Translations under genes and position numbers: made by a program
Source of the DNA: an uncultured Flavobacteriales bacterium
GTDB lineage: Bacteria > Bacteroidota > Bacteroidia > Flavobacteriales > Vicingaceae
Assembly (NCBI GenBank): GCA_913052515.1
Contig: CAJXFJ010000012.1
Location: 1-12,196 of the forward strand
Direction: 5' to 3'
DNA: 12,196 nucleotides
In this document: positions 7,150 to 12,196 of the stretch, in pieces
Numbering within the stretch: position 1 is the first letter of the stretch
Layout of the letters: every line of letters starts with the position of its first letter
Notes under the pieces: generated by a model
What the model was told of the DNA's origin: nothing
Seen by the model: the letters and a program-made list of their open reading frames with translations, nothing else
The model's database searches: none

Positions 7150-8175
7150 CTACTTTCCCTGCACCAAATCCACCAAACTCCTCACATTTTCTTCTGGAGT
7201 TTTCGGTAAAATACCATGACCGAGGTTGAAGATAAAACCGGGCTTATCTGGCATAGAATCAAGAATCGCTTTTGCTCTTTTTTCAATCAATTCAAAATCT
7301 GCGAAAAGTAGTGTTGGATCTAAGTTTCCTTGTACGGCAACTTCGTAGTTCATATCCTGCCAAGCTTGCGCCATATCCGTTTTCCAGTCAATGCCAATAA
7401 CATCTGCACCTGTGGCTTTCATGTCTTGCAATAAATGAGAAGAGTTTGTTCCAAACAAAACTACTGGAACGTCCGTTCTGCTTTTAATTTCTTGCACCAT
7501 TTTTTGCATGTGTGGAAATACATATTCCACATAATCCTGACGACTTAGAATTCCTACCCAACTGTCGAAAATTTGAACCGCCATAGCACCGCTTTCCACT
7601 TGATAAAGTAAGTAGTCAGCCATATTCGTCGCCAACTTATCCATCAATTTATGCCAAGCTTTGGTTTCTCGGTATATAAACGATTTCATTTGAATGTAAT
7701 TTTTTGAAGGACCACCTTCTAACATATAGGAAGCTAAAGTAAAAGGCGCACCCACAAAACCAAGGCAAGGAACATTCAATTCTCTTTTCAAAATTCCCAA
7801 AGACTCGCCAGTGTATTGCAAATCCTTTCCAAAGTCTAAATCTTTCAATTGGTCTACATCGGCTTCCGATTGTATGGGATTGTGAATTACAGGTCCTACT
7901 CCTGGTTTGTATTCAAAGTCAATACCCATGGGTTCCAAGGGAATCATAATGTCGGAAAAGACAATAGCCGCATCAAAACCAAATTGCTGAATAGGCAAAA
8001 GGGTAACCTCCGCACATACTTCTGGTATTTTACATATCTCAACCAAAGAATGCTTTTTACGAATGGCGCGGTATTTTTCTTGGTACCTTCCAGCTTGTCG
8101 CATAAACCAAACCGGCGGACGGTCGGTTGCTTCTCTTCTACATGCTTTTAAAAATCGGTCGTTGAATGGGGTCAT
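7150..8175 (-). CDS. hemE: Uroporphyrinogen decarboxylase HemE
   Basis: HemE removes four acetate carboxyl groups from uroporphyrinogen III to give coproporphyrinogen III, a cytoplasmic step of haem synthesis that needs no cofactor. The 341-residue product has the N-terminal signature RPPVWFMRQAGRYQEKYRA (19-37), with the catalytic-site arginines, and then FDAAIVFSDIM (67-77) with the conserved Asp75. The second signature GFVGAPFTLASYMLEGG spans 139-155. NLGHGILPKTPEENV starts at residue 317 and holds the active-site His320. Length is normal for the family. The ATG at 8175 follows an A-rich stretch (AAAAGAAAAATATA) rather than a clear Shine-Dalgarno site. It lies 70 bp downstream of hemL on the same strand, with a palindrome between, so the two may share a transcript. 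A GAAT array begins two bases after its stop. Confidence 0.97.
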   Translation of the reverse strand: MTPFNDRFLKACRREATDRPPVWFMRQAGRYQEKYRAIRKKHSLVEICKIPEVCAEVTLLPIQQFGFDAAIVFSDIMIPLEPMGIDFEYKPGVGPVIHNPIQSEADVDQLKDLDFGKDLQYTGESLGILKRELNVPCLGFVGAPFTLASYMLEGGPSKNYIQMKSFIYRETKAWHKLMDKLATNMADYLLYQVESGAMAVQIFDSWVGILSRQDYVEYVFPHMQKMVQEIKSRTDVPVVLFGTNSSHLLQDMKATGADVIGIDWKTDMAQAWQDMNYEVAVQGNLDPTLLFADFELIEKRAKAILDSMPDKPGFIFNLGHGILPKTPEENVRSLVDLVQGK

Positions 8176-8194
8176 TATATTTTTCTTTTAAGGT

Positions 8195-8232
8195 GTTCTC
8201 GCGCATCGAGCGGAGTCGAGATGCGCGTGAAC
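8195..8232. repeat. REP-like palindrome between hemL and hemE
   Basis: Two 13-bp arms (8195-8207 and 8220-8232) are inverted repeats with one mismatch and enclose a 12-base loop, GAGCGGAGTCGA. The GC content of the arms is far above the surrounding sequence. The loop and inner stem contain the CGAGCGGAGTCGAG core that I recognise from short palindromes dispersed in Bacteroidota genomes; that recollection needs a genome search. It could fold in the hemL-hemE mRNA and act as an attenuator or processing site, but no U-tract follows on either strand. Confidence 0.7.
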
Positions 8233-8245
8233 AATCAAAAATTCA

Positions 8246-9529
8246 TTATGCTATCGCCTCAAAGGCTTTGCCTATTCTTTTTTCAATTAATTCTACTTCT
8301 TCATCAGTTAACACAATGTGTAAAAACCAACTTTCGAATTGCGAAGGTGGTAAATACAATCCATTTTCGGCGGCAGCCCAAAAGAACTTAGCAAACTGCT
8401 CCGTATCTGAACTTTGGGCCGTATCGAAATCAACTACTTTTTGGTCGGTAAAAAACGGATTAACCATTAAACCAAACTGATTAACCGTAATTTGAATATT
8501 ATGTTTTTGAGCAGATGTTTCAAGCGCTTTTTTAATCCGTTTACCCAACAGATCAGCTCGCTGGTAATCGTGGTTTTCAAGCTCTTTTAGAGTAGCTAAA
8601 CCACAAGCCATGGCAATTGGACTTCCACTTAAGGTGCCGGCTTGATAAACACCACCTAAAGGAGCCACTTGATCCATAATTTCAGTTTTGGCACCATAGG
8701 CGCCCACTGGCATTCCTCCACCAATTACTTTGCCCATGCAAGTAATATCAGCTTCTATGTCAAAGTAATCCTGTGCTCCTCCAAACTTTTGTCTGAAACC
8801 CGTCATAACCTCATCAATCACCAAAGCAATTCCATTTTTTTGGGTCAAGCTGCGTAATTCTTTCATAAATTCCTTTTCTGGAACCACCACACCCATATTT
8901 CCAGCTACCGGTTCAATGAAAATTCCGGCAATCTCATCTGGAAATTCTGCAATCAGTTTTTTAACACTTTCAATGTTGTTGTATTGAGCAATTAAGGTGT
9001 CTTTCACAGCCGCCTCAGGCACTCCTTTACTTCCAGGAATTCCGAGAGTAGCCAAACCAGAACCAGCCGCTACCAAAAGATTGTCGGAATGACCGTGATA
9101 ACAGCCAGCAAACTTTACAATTTTGTTTCTGCCAGTATGCGCTCTTGCCAATCGTATCGCTGAGAGTACTGCCTCTGTTCCTGAATTGACAAAACGCACT
9201 TTATCTAATTGAGGGAAAGCCTTCTTCACCATTTCAGCCATTTCTACCTCGGTTTGCGTAGATGCGCCATAGGTGTAACTTTTATCAAGTGCTGCTTTAA
9301 CGGCTTCGTTTACTTTGGGATGAGCATGCCCTAAAATCATAGGCCCATACGAACCCACCAAATCAATGTATTCATTTCCGTCGGCATCGTAAATATAAAT
9401 CCCTTCGCCTCTCTCAATAAACAGTGGATTTCCACCTACCGAATTAAAAGCCCTAACTGGAGAATTTACTCCACCAACCAATGACTTTTGCGCTCTTTCG
9501 TATAAACGTTTTGACTGTTCTAATTTCAT
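8246..9529 (-). CDS. hemL: Glutamate-1-semialdehyde 2,1-aminomutase HemL
   Basis: HemL converts glutamate-1-semialdehyde to 5-aminolevulinate with pyridoxal phosphate, the last step of the C5 (tRNA-Glu) route into haem. Starting at ATG 9529 the product has 427 residues, the usual family length. It shows SLVGGVNSPVRAF near the N-terminus, MILGHAHPKV, FVNSGTEAVLSAIRLARA (PLP phosphate site), FAGCYHGHSDN and VIDEVMTGFR. The PLP-binding lysine is Lys267 in MGKVIGGGMPVGAYG, and GGVYQAGTLSGSP follows. A TTG at 9565 extends the frame by 12 codons, but an exact -7 promoter box at 9541-9534 lies between the two starts, so the shorter form is preferred. It is upstream of hemE on the same strand and divergent from the lipoprotein gene. 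Confidence 0.96.
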   Translation of the reverse strand: MKLEQSKRLYERAQKSLVGGVNSPVRAFNSVGGNPLFIERGEGIYIYDADGNEYIDLVGSYGPMILGHAHPKVNEAVKAALDKSYTYGASTQTEVEMAEMVKKAFPQLDKVRFVNSGTEAVLSAIRLARAHTGRNKIVKFAGCYHGHSDNLLVAAGSGLATLGIPGSKGVPEAAVKDTLIAQYNNIESVKKLIAEFPDEIAGIFIEPVAGNMGVVVPEKEFMKELRSLTQKNGIALVIDEVMTGFRQKFGGAQDYFDIEADITCMGKVIGGGMPVGAYGAKTEIMDQVAPLGGVYQAGTLSGSPIAMACGLATLKELENHDYQRADLLGKRIKKALETSAQKHNIQITVNQFGLMVNPFFTDQKVVDFDTAQSSDTEQFAKFFWAAAENGLYLPPSQFESWFLHIVLTDEEVELIEKRIGKAFEAIA

Positions 9530-9533
9530 GAGG

Positions 9534-9541
9534 CAAAGGTA
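9534..9541 (-). promoter_or_regulatory. Bacteroidota -7 promoter element before hemL
   Basis: On the minus strand this reads TACCTTTG, an exact match to TAnnTTTG, with only 4 nt before ATG 9529. Transcription would begin at or just inside the start codon, so the hemL message may be leaderless. It rules against the longer TTG-started form. Confidence 0.55.
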
Positions 9542-9587
9542 ACAAGAGTAATAGCTAGAATTCAATTTAAGAGTTCCTCTAAATTTT

Positions 9588-9595
9588 TATTTTTG
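9588..9595 (+). promoter_or_regulatory. Bacteroidota -7 promoter element before the lipoprotein gene
   Basis: TATTTTTG matches TAnnTTTG and ends 24 nt before ATG 9620. An upstream TTG (9593) that would lengthen the ORF lies inside this box. Because the stretch is T-rich, a chance match is more likely here than at rsmI or cysH. Confidence 0.42.
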
Positions 9596-9619
9596 AAATC
9601 CTTAGTTACAAACTCCATT

Positions 9620-10117
9620 ATGAAAATTAACTTATCCTCTATCCTCATTCTTTTTTCCGCACTTCTTTTTCTAAGTAGTTGCAGCCATAAAATTAGCAGA
9701 ACCGGTTACACGCTTGACAAATCACAACATAAAGACTGTGAAATACCGATTAAGAAGAATTACACAGTTAATGAGAGCGAGGCACAATTAGTTGGAAAAA
9801 TCAAGCTAAGTGATACTGGCTTTTCCACTTCTTGTAATGAAGAAAAAGCTCTCGCAATTTTAAAAGGAGAAGCTTGCGCCAAGGAAGCTGATTTAATAGT
9901 AATTACTGAAGAAACAAGACCAAACTTTGGAAGTTCTTGCTACCGATGCGAAGCTGAATTTTATCGTTTTACTTCAGAAGAAAAACCGAAAATAAAAAGT
10001 GATGCAGACAGCTACGATTTAGCATTAAGAACTACAGAAGACAAAAAGAAAAACAAAACGCTTTTTTGGGTTTCATTTGCAATAGGATTTATGATTGGAT
10101 TTATTGCTGTGCAATAA
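9620..10117 (+). CDS. Cysteine-rich lipoprotein with C-terminal membrane helix, function unknown
   Basis: The 165-residue product begins MKINLSSILILFSALLFLSSC: a short basic n-region, a hydrophobic core and a lipobox (LSSC) with Cys21 as the lipidation site, so it should be exported and acylated. The mature part has five more cysteines (40, 72, 86, 107, 110). The segment with GKIKLSDTGFSTSC, AILKGEACAKEADLIVI and SSCYRCEAEFYRF has the layout of RcsF-type envelope sensor lipoproteins: a cysteine, a helix ending before a hydrophobic strand, then a YxC-like cluster. This is a weak resemblance by eye, not an assignment. Residues 148-164 (LFWVSFAIGFMIGFIAV) form a probable membrane helix after a Lys-rich stretch, which is odd for a lipoprotein. 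The start at 9620 is chosen for the signal peptide; the longer TTG form would put extra residues before it. Confidence 0.8.
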   Translation: MKINLSSILILFSALLFLSSCSHKISRTGYTLDKSQHKDCEIPIKKNYTVNESEAQLVGKIKLSDTGFSTSCNEEKALAILKGEACAKEADLIVITEETRPNFGSSCYRCEAEFYRFTSEEKPKIKSDADSYDLALRTTEDKKKNKTLFWVSFAIGFMIGFIAVQ

Positions 10118-10218
10118 CAGCCCTAATTCCTACAAAATGAATTCTTCATATCCTTTAAGTCAAACGAAGTCACTTTTTATAAACCAACTTTTGCAGAAAA
10201 AATTCGTCTTTAACTACA

Positions 10219-10707
10219 ATGACTGCAAATTCCCTTAGAAAGAACTTTATTTCAATTATAGATTCTTTCTACTTCATTTTTAAGAGCTTCCTTCCCCTTC
10301 AAACATACCGTTATGCCGTATGTGGGGGCTCTAATCTTTTACTTGACCTACTCCTTTACTTTTGCTTTTTCCATTTCATATTTGCAAAACAAGTGGTCGA
10401 TTTAAAAATTGTAGCCCTTTCGGCACATATCGCATCTTTGTTTGCCGTTTTTCCCATTACATTTTTCACCGGATTTTTACTTAATAAGTATGTTAGTTTT
10501 CAAGGCTCAGAATTAAAAACAAGTCGTCAACTAAAACGCTACTTAGTGGTCGGGTTAGGAGCCATAGTTTTAAACTATGTCCTGATGAAATTCTTTGTGG
10601 ATTTAATGGGGTTTTATCCAACTCCATCTCGCATCATCACCATTGTTTTTAGTGTTTTATTTAGCTACACCTTACAAAACAAATACAGTTTTAAAAGATC
10701 GACCTAA
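10219..10707 (+). CDS. GtrA family polysaccharide/lipid-linked sugar membrane protein
   Basis: This 162-residue integral membrane protein has four predicted helices (about residues 31-55, 66-90, 108-128 and 136-153). The GtrA family signature appears twice as an internal repeat: RYAVCGGSNLLLDLLLYF with FLLNKYVSFQG in the first half, and RYLVVGLGAIVLNYVLMKFF with YTLQNKYSFK in the second. GtrA proteins are proposed to flip lipid-linked sugars such as undecaprenyl-phosphate-glucose across the inner membrane. Here a role in surface glycan synthesis is consistent with the glycosyltransferases at the other end of the window, but there is no direct link. It follows the lipoprotein gene by 101 bp on the same strand. 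No exact -7 box precedes it, so it may be read from the upstream promoter. Confidence 0.88.
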   Translation: MTANSLRKNFISIIDSFYFIFKSFLPLQTYRYAVCGGSNLLLDLLLYFCFFHFIFAKQVVDLKIVALSAHIASLFAVFPITFFTGFLLNKYVSFQGSELKTSRQLKRYLVVGLGAIVLNYVLMKFFVDLMGFYPTPSRIITIVFSVLFSYTLQNKYSFKRST

Positions 10708-10782
10708 TGAACTTAAACATCAAATTGGCAACCAATTAAATACTTTAATCGTCTATCTATTAACAAAACTTAATAGAAAATT

Positions 10783-10929
10783 TTGATTAAACTATTTTTA
10801 TCATTTTGGAATTTTATCAAGTCTATTGGCTTCCTTCTTTTAGTGATTAAAATTTTACTTATTGTTCTTCTTATTTATGTAATCGATAGGAAAGCTTCTT
10901 ACCATAAATTAAAAAGAAACATTCACTAA
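10783..10929 (+). CDS. Possible 48-residue hydrophobic small protein (TTG start)
   Basis: A short frame begins at TTG 10783, just after an in-frame TAG at 10774, and ends at TAA 10927. The product starts LIKLFLSFWNF, has one strongly hydrophobic segment (about residues 15-34, IGFLLLVIKILLIVLLIYVI) and ends in a basic tail, DRKASYHKLKRNIH. That is a sensible single-pass membrane protein with the basic end inside. Against it: no ATG, no clear ribosome site, and AT-rich sequence readily yields hydrophobic frames. Its last four bases overlap the hemB 3' remnant on the other strand. Unrecognised. Confidence 0.3.
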   Translation: MIKLFLSFWNFIKSIGFLLLVIKILLIVLLIYVIDRKASYHKLKRNIH

Positions 10930-11012
10930 ATCAAGCTTGCCGCTTCTTCGGCATAATAAGTCAACATAGTACTTGCTCCTGCTCGTTTCAAGGAAAAGAG
11001 TTTCTCTAGCTC
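10926..11012 (-). pseudogene. hemB: Displaced second copy of the hemB 3' end
   Basis: On the minus strand this encodes the last 28 residues of a HemB protein and its stop, KRAGASTMLTYYAEEAASLI being the final part. By eye, 19 of 28 residues match the end of the main hemB gene at 11309. The last 23 bp (10926-10948) are identical to 11309-11331, and the rest is about three-quarters identical in nucleotides. Differences are mostly conservative, so the fragment comes from a functional but diverged hemB rather than from a recent copying of the neighbour. An in-frame TAA at 11013-11015 closes it upstream and no homology continues. It is not expressed as a protein by any visible start. Confidence 0.82.
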
Positions 11013-11089
11013 TTAATCGAATAAAAAAAGATTATAAATTTTATACGAATTAGCTGTATACTTTGAATAAAAGACGGCTAATTGAAAAT

Positions 11090-11219
11090 GGCATTTAAAT
11101 AAAAGGTTGAATAGTCTAAATCAATCCTTAGTGAGACCGAGAAGCTTTCAGCTTGTCTGACAAGATCACTCGGCCGAAATTAGGATTTATGCAGGCTAGA
11201 GAGTTTTTATTTAACCGCC
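11090..11219. repeat. 130-bp imperfect inverted-repeat element (MITE-like)
   Basis: Arms of about 40 bases face each other (11090-11130 and 11180-11219). They share the outer GGC/GCC, an exact 10-bp block TTAAATAAAA/TTTTATTTAA, then AGnCT, then an AATCC block, with one single-base offset. The interior holds a second nested pair, CCGAG (11137-11141) with CTCGG (11169-11173), and at its centre a perfect CTTGTC-T-GACAAG (11152-11164). No ORF of note lies inside. The whole could fold as one long RNA hairpin or be a non-autonomous mobile element. It lies between the two hemB 3' ends. The bases 11013-11089 to its left show nothing I recognise. Confidence 0.6.
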
Positions 11220-11227
11220 TTGAGTTT

Positions 11228-11266
11228 CCTGCCCGCCAAAATACGAGCTCGTCAAAGGCAGGCGGG
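11228..11266. repeat. GC-rich hairpin with central palindrome
   Basis: In an otherwise AT-rich gap, CCTGCC (11228-11233) can pair with GGCAGG (11257-11262). Alternatively CCCGCC (11232-11237) can pair with GGCGGG (11261-11266). The two pairings exclude each other. The loop contains the perfect 10-bp palindrome ACGAGCTCGT (11243-11252). The composition differs sharply from its surroundings, which suggests part of a dispersed intergenic repeat. Confidence 0.6.
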
Positions 11267-11269
11267 TTG

Positions 11270-11295
11270 TTTCTTTTGGGTCAAGCCAAAAGAAA
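11270..11295. repeat. Perfect 10-bp stem hairpin downstream of hemB
   Basis: TTTCTTTTGG (11270-11279) and CCAAAAGAAA (11286-11295) pair perfectly around the loop GTCAAG. It begins 13 nt after the hemB stop in the direction of hemB transcription and could end or stabilise that message. Neither side has a long U-tract, so it is not a canonical intrinsic terminator. The same motif looks to me like a dispersed repeat of Bacteroidota intergenic regions, to be confirmed by search. Confidence 0.65.
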
Positions 11296-11308
11296 GTAAA
11301 TCAAATTT

Positions 11309-12049
11309 CTAAATCAAGCTTGCCGCTTCTTTGGCATGATAAGTTAAAATTAGATCTGCTCCTGCTCTTTTCATGGAAATGAGTTTTTCCATCATGACTT
11401 TTTCACCATCAATCCATCCGTTTGCTGCAGCCGCTTTTATCATAGCATACTCACCACTTACGTTGTAGGCAGCCATCGGCAAATCATGCAATTCTTTTAA
11501 TTCTCTCAAAATATCTAAATAAGATAAAGCAGGTTTTACCATTAAAATATCAGCTCCTTCCTCCGCATCCAAAGCGGCTTCTTTTAGCGCTTCTATTCGG
11601 TTGGCAGGGTCCATTTGGTAAGTTCTGCGATCGCCAAAGGTGGGAGTCGAATCTGCTGCATCTCGAAAAGGACCGTAAAATGCAGAAGCATACTTTACCG
11701 CATACGACATAATCGGCATATCGGAATGACCGTTCAAGTCAAGGGCATCGCGCATGGTGGCAATCATACCATCCATCATACCAGAAGGGGCCAATAAATC
11801 GGCACCTGCCTTAGCCATAGAAATGCTTTGCTTTTCTAAGTTCCCTAAAGTTAAATCGTTATCTACATCTTCATTCACAATAACCCCACAGTGTCCATGA
11901 TTGGTGTATTCGCAAAAACACACATCGGCAATAACATACAATTGAGGAAATTTTCGTTTGATGTATTTAATGGCCTGTTGCACAATGCCTTCATCGTTCC
12001 AAGATTCAGAACCTTCGGCATCTTTCTTTTTGGGAATACCAAACAACAT
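11309..12049 (-). CDS. hemB: Porphobilinogen synthase HemB, N-terminus missing
   Basis: HemB joins two 5-aminolevulinate molecules into porphobilinogen, the step after HemL. The readable 246 residues from ATG 12049 match the last three-quarters of the enzyme. Zinc-site cysteines are Cys44, Cys46 and Cys54 in [14 protein letters not shown], and the Schiff-base lysines are Lys119 ([13 protein letters not shown]) and Lys172 ([11 protein letters not shown]). [16 protein letters not shown] and [13 protein letters not shown] complete the fold. Family members have about 325 residues, so roughly 75 N-terminal residues are absent. The homology continues two codons before the ATG (SI of SIMLFGIP) and then stops; an in-frame TAA lies at 12064-12062. 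The ATG is therefore an internal Met, not a real start. As the join leads into an unrelated gene, the break is probably a chimeric artefact and the real gene is likely intact. Confidence 0.9.
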   Translation of the reverse strand: MLFGIPKKKDAEGSESWNDEGIVQQAIKYIKRKFPQLYVIADVCFCEYTNHGHCGVIVNEDVDNDLTLGNLEKQSISMAKAGADLLAPSGMMDGMIATMRDALDLNGHSDMPIMSYAVKYASAFYGPFRDAADSTPTFGDRRTYQMDPANRIEALKEAALDAEEGADILMVKPALSYLDILRELKELHDLPMAAYNVSGEYAMIKAAAANGWIDGEKVMMEKLISMKRAGADLILTYHAKEAASLI

Positions 12050-12196
12050 AATCGAAAGAATTTATAGGAAATTGTTTCAAATCAAATTCAGCATTGCCTT
12101 CTATTACAGTTAAACCTTTAGATACACATATTTGTACTTTTTCTTTTGAAATTTCAATTCCTCTAATATCAACATTTTTATTTTTTTTTAAAAATT
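12045..12196 (-). CDS. metW: MetW-like methyltransferase fragment, foreign to this contig
   Basis: Reading the minus strand from the window end gives about 50 residues with [37 protein letters not shown] and [10 protein letters not shown]. This is the conserved N-terminal part of MetW, an S-adenosylmethionine-binding Rossmann protein that works with MetX in methionine synthesis, mainly in Proteobacteria. The GIEI segment is the SAM-ribose acidic strand. The expected next block (LSQTLQ) is missing; instead the sequence becomes hemB in another frame. Both ends are therefore incomplete: the start lies beyond the window and the 3' part is replaced. AT-rich, Lys-rich character suggests a marine alphaproteobacterium such as a SAR11 relative, which is inference. 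Function here: none expected. Confidence 0.72.

Noticed and set aside
8166..8480. 104-codon plus-strand ORF covering the hemL 3' end and the palindrome
   Set aside because: It lies opposite the conserved hemL C-terminus and the intergenic palindrome and has no recognisable motif.
10138..10239. 33-codon ORF between the lipoprotein and GtrA genes (MNSSYPLSQ...)
   Set aside because: No hydrophobic or conserved pattern, it overlaps the GtrA start in another frame, and it is of a length expected by chance.
10708..11308. tRNA or other known RNA gene in the long non-coding gap
   Set aside because: No cloverleaf arms or T-loop motif found; the structure present is simple inverted repeats.
11309..12049. 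hemB as a true short gene starting at ATG 12049
   Set aside because: Family homology continues two codons upstream of this Met and about 75 residues of the fold would be missing; the ATG is internal.
12045..12196. A natural MetW-HemB fusion or a novel bifunctional gene
   Set aside because: The two parts are in different reading frames, both are truncated inside conserved domains, and the joined metW frame hits a stop at 12008-12006.

Overview
The window is AT-rich, densely coded DNA that looks like a marine Bacteroidota genome, most likely Flavobacteriia or a close relative. Three things point there. Several start codons are preceded by the Bacteroidota -7 promoter element TAnnTTTG instead of a sigma-70 box. 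Shine-Dalgarno sites are absent or weak. The gene set fits: short RsmI, GtrA, a [4Fe-4S]-type CysH, and haem synthesis by the C5 route. The identification rests on motifs read by eye, not on a database search.

Left part (1-4115): a minus-strand pair of glycosyltransferases (a GT4 cut by the window edge and a WaaE/KdtX-like GT2) overlaps by 17 bp and probably builds lipopolysaccharide or another surface glycan. Plus-strand rsmI (16S rRNA methyltransferase) is convergent with a minus-strand two-gene unit, cysH followed by an NAD-dependent sugar epimerase/dehydratase, whose stop and start codons abut (TAAATG).

Middle (4160-9541): plus-strand recJ (single-strand DNA exonuclease) faces a minus-strand accessory gene of the DUF2971 family. 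Then come the haem genes hemL and hemE on the minus strand (hemL upstream), separated by a short palindrome. The 3' ends of recJ and hemE both carry degenerate 8-bp GAAT repeats in the sense direction, and the DUF2971 gene lies between those two tails.

Right part (9588-12196): plus-strand genes for a cysteine-rich lipoprotein and a GtrA-family membrane protein are followed by a 600-bp region with little normal coding. It holds a possible 48-residue hydrophobic ORF, an 87-bp displaced second copy of the hemB 3' end, a 130-bp imperfect inverted-repeat element and two further hairpins. Then comes hemB itself (minus strand).

hemB is not intact. Its first ~75 codons are missing, and at about 12045-12055 the sequence switches, with microhomology, to a fragment of a proteobacterial-type metW gene that runs to the window end. 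I read this as a probable chimeric join (assembly or amplification artefact) rather than real genome structure. I found no CRISPR array, tRNA, rRNA, integrase or transposase gene. The unusual content is therefore structural (the hemB 3' duplication, the palindromic elements, the octamer tails) rather than a new multi-gene system.
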